This document shows, piece by piece, positions 14,397 to 16,983 of a stretch of DNA of 16,983 bases. Source of the DNA: DATEOR01 sp035698665. Its GTDB lineage: Bacteria; Actinomycetota; Thermoleophilia; Gaiellales; Gaiellaceae. The notes beneath the pieces were generated by a model. That model worked only from the letters and a program-made list of their open reading frames with translations, made no database searches and had not been told where the DNA came from. The DNA is taken from the NCBI GenBank assembly GCA_035698665.1, contig DASSBN010000053.1:1-16983 (forward strand), given 5' to 3'. The position numbers were made by a program, and so were the translations under genes. Numbering within the stretch: the first letter of the stretch is position 1; the number at the start of each line of letters is the position of its first letter.

Positions 14397-14798
14397 GTGA
14401 GCGAAATGGCAGCCACCTCAACCACCGCGAGCGCGCGCGGTCCGGTCGGCGAGACGCGCTCGATCGGCCTTTCGATCCTGTGGTTCATCCTGACCCTCGG
14501 GATCTACGGGATCTACTGGGTCTACAAGACGCAGGAGGAGGTCAGGCGCTACTCGGGCAACGGGATCGGCGGCGTCCTCGGGCTCGTCATCTACATCCTC
14601 ATCTCGCCGGTGACGTTCTTCATCGTCCCTTCCGAGGTGCGCTACATGTACGAGGATCTCGACGGAGGCCAGAGCCCGGTGCGCGGGATCTACGGTCTCT
14701 GGATCCTGCTGCCGATCGCGGGCCCGATCATCTGGTTCGTCCAGGTGCAGGGAGCCCTCAATCGCTACTGGGAGTCGAAGGGAGCTTCGCCGGCCTAG
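14397..14798 (+). CDS. DUF4234 family membrane protein
   Basis: The 133-residue product fits DUF4234, a family of small membrane proteins of unknown function. Three hydrophobic segments are seen at about 22-44 (containing ILTLGIYGIYWVYKTQEE, the family signature), 57-79 and 97-116. The N-terminal 20 residues are polar and Ala/Thr/Ser-rich. GTG 14397 has a strong Shine-Dalgarno GAGGAGG (14384-14390) with 6-base spacing. A GC-rich hairpin follows the stop codon. The gene is convergent with the membrane protein ending at 14850. Confidence 0.85.
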   Translation: MSEMAATSTTASARGPVGETRSIGLSILWFILTLGIYGIYWVYKTQEEVRRYSGNGIGGVLGLVIYILISPVTFFIVPSEVRYMYEDLDGGQSPVRGIYGLWILLPIAGPIIWFVQVQGALNRYWESKGASPA

Positions 14799-14801
14799 GC
14801 A

Positions 14802-14827
14802 GAAGGGCTCGGTCACCCGAGCCCTTC
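14802..14827. terminator. Bidirectional terminator-like hairpin
   Basis: Arms GAAGGGCTCGG (14802-14812) and CCGAGCCCTTC (14817-14827) pair perfectly over 11 bp around TCAC. It lies in the 51-bp gap between two convergent genes, 3 bp after the DUF4234 stop. There is no T-tract on either side, as is common for high-GC actinobacterial terminators. Confidence 0.7.
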
Positions 14828-14849
14828 AACAGCCGCAAAGGGCGTCGTC

Positions 14850-15497
14850 TTAGGCGGTGACGACGTCGCCGGCGAGCGCAATGCGAGGCCGGCGGGCAAG
14901 CGCGATGCTCGCCCAGAGCGTCCAGACGGGCAGCCCGAAGATCAGGCCGGCCCAGCCGACCGGGCCGATGACGAGCACGACTGCGACCAGGATTCCGAAG
15001 TACGCGAGGAGCCTGGGCAGAGCCGCCGTTCGTAGGATCACGATCGCGGTAGCGACGAGGAAGGCGACGGCCGCCAGCTCGGCGCCGACGAAGAACGCAT
15101 CTCCCAGGGTGTGAAGCGCGCCCGCTGACGAGGCGCTGACGTTGTCCTTGTTGATCGCAAGGGCCACGTCGCCGGCGGGAATCGCGAGACCGAACACCGC
15201 CCCGGCAACGGCACCGCCGAACGCGATCGTCGGGGCCGACCCGCTCGCGCCGGCTTCGGCCATCCGCCCGTGGAGGATCCCCGCGAAGGCGAGGAAGACG
15301 AGCGAGCCGAGCATGAAGAGCCAGCCCCCCGAGAGGATGTAGTCGGTGTTGCCCTGCACCCAGGCAAGCACCTGCTGGTCGCTTGCGTTGTCGGCGAGAG
15401 AGTCGCTCAATCCATCGGAGACGACGAGCCCGACGACCCAGAGGGCGACCGCCGCAATGCCGGTCAGTGAGGGGATCCTGCTGCCACGCTGGTTCAT
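14850..15497 (-). CDS. Multi-pass membrane protein of unknown function
   Basis: The 215-residue product has about six hydrophobic segments, near 11-28, 57-77, 90-108, 130-154, 163-180 and 183-203, separated by short loops. The first loop (about 29-55) is polar and probably outside the membrane. I cannot name the family with confidence; the pattern is like the uncharacterised DUF4386-type membrane proteins. ATG 15497 has a strong Shine-Dalgarno (AAAGGAG, about 7 bases upstream). It is the last gene of a three-gene minus-strand group behind a 37-residue membrane peptide and a cupin protein, so the three are probably cotranscribed. No catalytic motif is visible. Confidence 0.8.
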   Translation of the reverse strand: MNQRGSRIPSLTGIAAVALWVVGLVVSDGLSDSLADNASDQQVLAWVQGNTDYILSGGWLFMLGSLVFLAFAGILHGRMAEAGASGSAPTIAFGGAVAGAVFGLAIPAGDVALAINKDNVSASSAGALHTLGDAFFVGAELAAVAFLVATAIVILRTAALPRLLAYFGILVAVVLVIGPVGWAGLIFGLPVWTLWASIALARRPRIALAGDVVTA

Positions 15498-15521
15498 CTG
15501 GTTCTCCTTTCCCTTTGTTGA

Positions 15522-15635
15522 TCAGATCGCCGCCCGCGCGCGCGACGGTTTCCGCCCGACCCCGAAGACGAGGCCGCCGGCCGCGAGCACGAGCACGGCG
15601 AGGATGAGGACGCCGAGCAGAAGCCGAGCGCGCAT
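15522..15635 (-). CDS. Very small single-pass membrane peptide
   Basis: A 37-residue frame starts at ATG 15635, 2 bp after the cupin stop, and ends 24 bp before the next membrane gene. It reads as a short basic start, one hydrophobic helix (residues about 5-26, LLLGVLILAVLVLAAGGLVF) and a basic tail RKPSRARAAI. The positive tail predicts the C terminus on the cytosolic side. No separate Shine-Dalgarno is visible, so it would depend on coupling to the cupin gene. No homologue is known to me; it fills the only gap in the operon. Confidence 0.5.
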   Translation of the reverse strand: MRARLLLGVLILAVLVLAAGGLVFGVGRKPSRARAAI

Positions 15636-15637
15636 CG

Positions 15638-16210
15638 CTAGACGACCGCCGCGGCGGGCTCCGCGTCGGACGGGGCGTAGGTTGCCTCGTAGCCGAGCAG
15701 CCGGCCGGCCGGCGCGCCGAGGGCCAGCCCCACCCGCTGCAGGAACGCCGGCGGGAACGGAAGCCTGACCGTGTCGAAATGCGCGTCCGCGATCACGGCG
15801 AGCCGCAGCGGATTCGGCATGCCCTTGCGGTTCGTCTTGCCGTCGCTCGCGAGCCCGAACATCGTCTCGATCAGCTGCTCAAAACGAAGCGCCGGGCGAA
15901 TCTCACAGACGAAGTGCGCCTCCTCTTCGCCCGCGTTCCAGAAGCGGTGCGCCGTCCCCGCGGGAACTGTGATGCGCTGCCCCGGCCCGGCGACGATCTC
16001 GTCGCGGCCGATGCGGAACCCGACGGTCCCTCGCAGCACCTCGAAGCGCTCTTCCTGGCTGGGATGAACGTGTGCCGCGGCGACGAAGCCGTGCGGCTGC
16101 ACGAACGTCTCGACGATGACCAGCTCGCCCTTCGTGTCCGCCGCCGTCCGGCGAAAGACGAGGCGCTCCCCGGTCACGGGGTTCTCGATCGTCTGCCCTG
16201 TCCGAATCAT
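15638..16210 (-). CDS. Cupin-domain protein with metal-binding histidines
   Basis: The 190-residue product has a full cupin fold in its first half. Motif 1 is H47-V-H49-x3-E53 (HVHPSQEERFEVLRG) and motif 2 holds H88 (GTAHRFWNAG), the usual ligands for Fe, Mn or Ni. The second half (about 105-190) contains PNPLRLAVIADAHFDTVRL and an LxxVGLALGAPAGRLLGY segment often seen fused to such cupins, with some membrane-like character. Catalytic role is unknown; dioxygenase, isomerase or ligand-binding are all possible. ATG 16210 has AAGGAG about 7 bases upstream; the frame is open further to 16246, but that lacks a ribosome site. It heads the three-gene group and diverges from the SARP-type regulator, which is a likely controller. 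Confidence 0.85.
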   Translation of the reverse strand: MIRTGQTIENPVTGERLVFRRTAADTKGELVIVETFVQPHGFVAAAHVHPSQEERFEVLRGTVGFRIGRDEIVAGPGQRITVPAGTAHRFWNAGEEEAHFVCEIRPALRFEQLIETMFGLASDGKTNRKGMPNPLRLAVIADAHFDTVRLPFPPAFLQRVGLALGAPAGRLLGYEATYAPSDAEPAAAVV

Positions 16211-16254
16211 CTCTGCTCCTTTCGTTCGTACCGACCGGCGGAGCATCGGCGGCG

Positions 16255-16283
16255 GCGCTTAAGATCCGCTTACGGCGCGCTTG
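16255..16283. promoter_or_regulatory. Three direct heptamer repeats with 11-bp period, candidate SARP operator
   Basis: GCGCTTA (16255-16261), CCGCTTA (16266-16272) and GCGCTTG (16277-16283) share CGCTT and are exactly 11 bp apart. Direct heptamers at 11-bp steps are the known binding pattern of SARP-family regulators, and such a regulator begins at 16318. The array lies between the regulator and the divergent cupin operon. Confidence 0.55.
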
Positions 16284-16287
16284 TCAG
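16259..16287 (-). promoter_or_regulatory. Possible promoter of the cupin operon
   Basis: On the minus strand CTGACA (16287-16282) and TCTTAA (16264-16259) are separated by 17 bp and would start a transcript about 45 bp before the cupin ATG. The -35 is good and the -10 is weak. The heptamer repeats overlap the whole element, so binding there would affect this promoter directly. Confidence 0.35.
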
Positions 16288-16317
16288 GGAGGTACGCCGA
16301 ACGGAGGAGGCACACCT

Positions 16318-16983
16318 ACGGACTTCCGAATCCTGGGTCCGCTCGAGGTGGAGGACGACGGCGGGGCGCTCGAGCTCGGAGGCGAGAAGCAGCGAGTGCT
16401 GCTCGCGTTCTTGCTCGTCCACGCCAATCAGCCCGTCTCGCCCGATCAGCTGATCGAGGCGCTCTGGGGCGGCGAACCGCCGCGTTCGGCCCAGAACGCG
16501 CTCCAGGTGCGCGTCTCGGGGCTCCGGAAGCTCCTCGGACCGGACCGCATCGCGACGCGCGCGGGCGGCTACGCGCTTCTCGTCGAGGCCGGCGAGCTGG
16601 ACAGCCTCCGCTTCGAGAAGCTCGCGGCCGAGGGCATTCAGTCCCTCGGGAACGGAGATCGCGACCGAGGCGCGAAGCTCCTGCGGGAGGCCCTCGGGCT
16701 CTGGCGCGGGTCCGCGCTCGCCGACCTCGCCTTCGAGCCGTTCGCGGCGGCCGAGGCGGGTCTCCTCGACGAGCACCGGCTCGCCGTTCTCGAGCAGCGC
16801 ATCGAAGCCGATCTTGCCCGCGGGCTCGACGCCGATCTCATCGGCGAGCTCGAGGCCCTCGTCGCCGAGAACGCGTTCCGGGAGCGCTTTCGCGCCTTGC
16901 TCATGCTCGCGCTCTACCGCGCCGGCCGGCAGGCCGAAGCGCTCGACGCCTACCGGCAGGCGCGGCGCACGCTCGTCGACGAG
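16318..16983 (+). CDS. AfsR/SARP-type transcriptional regulator with BTAD domain, 3' end cut off
   Basis: The first 222 residues are present. Residues about 1-90 are an OmpR-type winged-helix DNA-binding domain (DFRILGPLEV, then QRVLLAFLLVHANQPVSPDQ, LIEALWG, ALQVRVSGLRKLLG and GGYAL). Residues about 95-222 are the bacterial transcriptional activation domain (LDSLRFEKLAAEG, ALGLWRG, EQRIEADLARG, FRERFRALLMLALYRAGRQA, EALDAYRQARRTLVDE). The protein probably continues into NB-ARC/TPR or other domains. Family members activate secondary metabolism or stress genes by binding direct heptamer repeats. The family N terminus falls on ACG 16318, placed 7 bases after a perfect GGAGGAGG (16303-16310). 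No ATG, GTG or TTG fits, so a rare ACG start or a base error is implied. Confidence 0.88.

Overview
The window is about 17 kb of very GC-rich DNA with dense, short-spaced genes. The gene set fits a high-GC actinobacterium, most likely a soil lineage of the Thermoleophilia (Gaiellales/Solirubrobacterales) type. Supporting signs are an Rv2578c-like radical SAM protein, a GAAC-N4-GTTC LexA box, separate LigD-type ligase and polymerase genes, an AfsR/SARP-type (BTAD) regulator and tRNA genes without an encoded CCA. The taxon is inferred from gene content only. No phage, integrase, transposase or CRISPR array was seen.

Layout. 1-2040: a truncated amidohydrolase (minus) diverges from a cytosine-deaminase-like codA gene (plus). 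2037-4048: a primary-type sigma factor (minus) diverges from a radical SAM gene (plus), with a near-perfect LexA box between them. 4049-4279: a palindromic REP-like repeat cluster. 4280-6548: a DUF72 protein, a secreted His/Gly-rich protein and an alpha/beta hydrolase. 6545-7891 (minus): an aquaporin gene preceded by an AhpD-like gene whose catalytic CxxC is read as CxxTGA. 7988-9713 (plus): a coupled operon of coiled-coil protein, flavin reductase and HAD phosphatase. 9719-12870: fabF, an ATP-dependent DNA ligase and a LigD-type polymerase; the last two are convergent and overlap by 80 bp. 13071-13658: two tRNA-Ser genes flanking a cupin gene. 13702-14798: a small ORF, a possible structured RNA and two small plus-strand genes. 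14850-16210 (minus): cupin, 37-aa membrane peptide and membrane protein. 16318-end: the start of a SARP-type regulator.

The main discovery candidate is the gene at 7322-7891. One in-frame TGA lies exactly where the second catalytic Cys of the AhpD motif (E-x11-C-x2-C-x3-H) belongs. The frame stays open for 107 further codons of good family sequence, and a hairpin able to act as a bacterial SECIS begins right after the TGA. This predicts a selenocysteine peroxidase-like protein. It sits 39 bp upstream of an aquaporin whose selectivity filter reads like plant TIPs, and it diverges across a perfect 9-bp inverted repeat from a flavin reductase operon, suggesting a redox/peroxide-handling locus. 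No selenocysteine machinery is in the window, so a nonsense mutation or sequencing error remains possible.

Other notable signals are the LexA box shared by a sigma factor and a radical SAM gene, three 11-bp-spaced heptamers in front of the SARP gene (the classic SARP operator geometry), a possible three-way-junction RNA at 13996-14072, and two genes whose only plausible starts are CTG and ACG.
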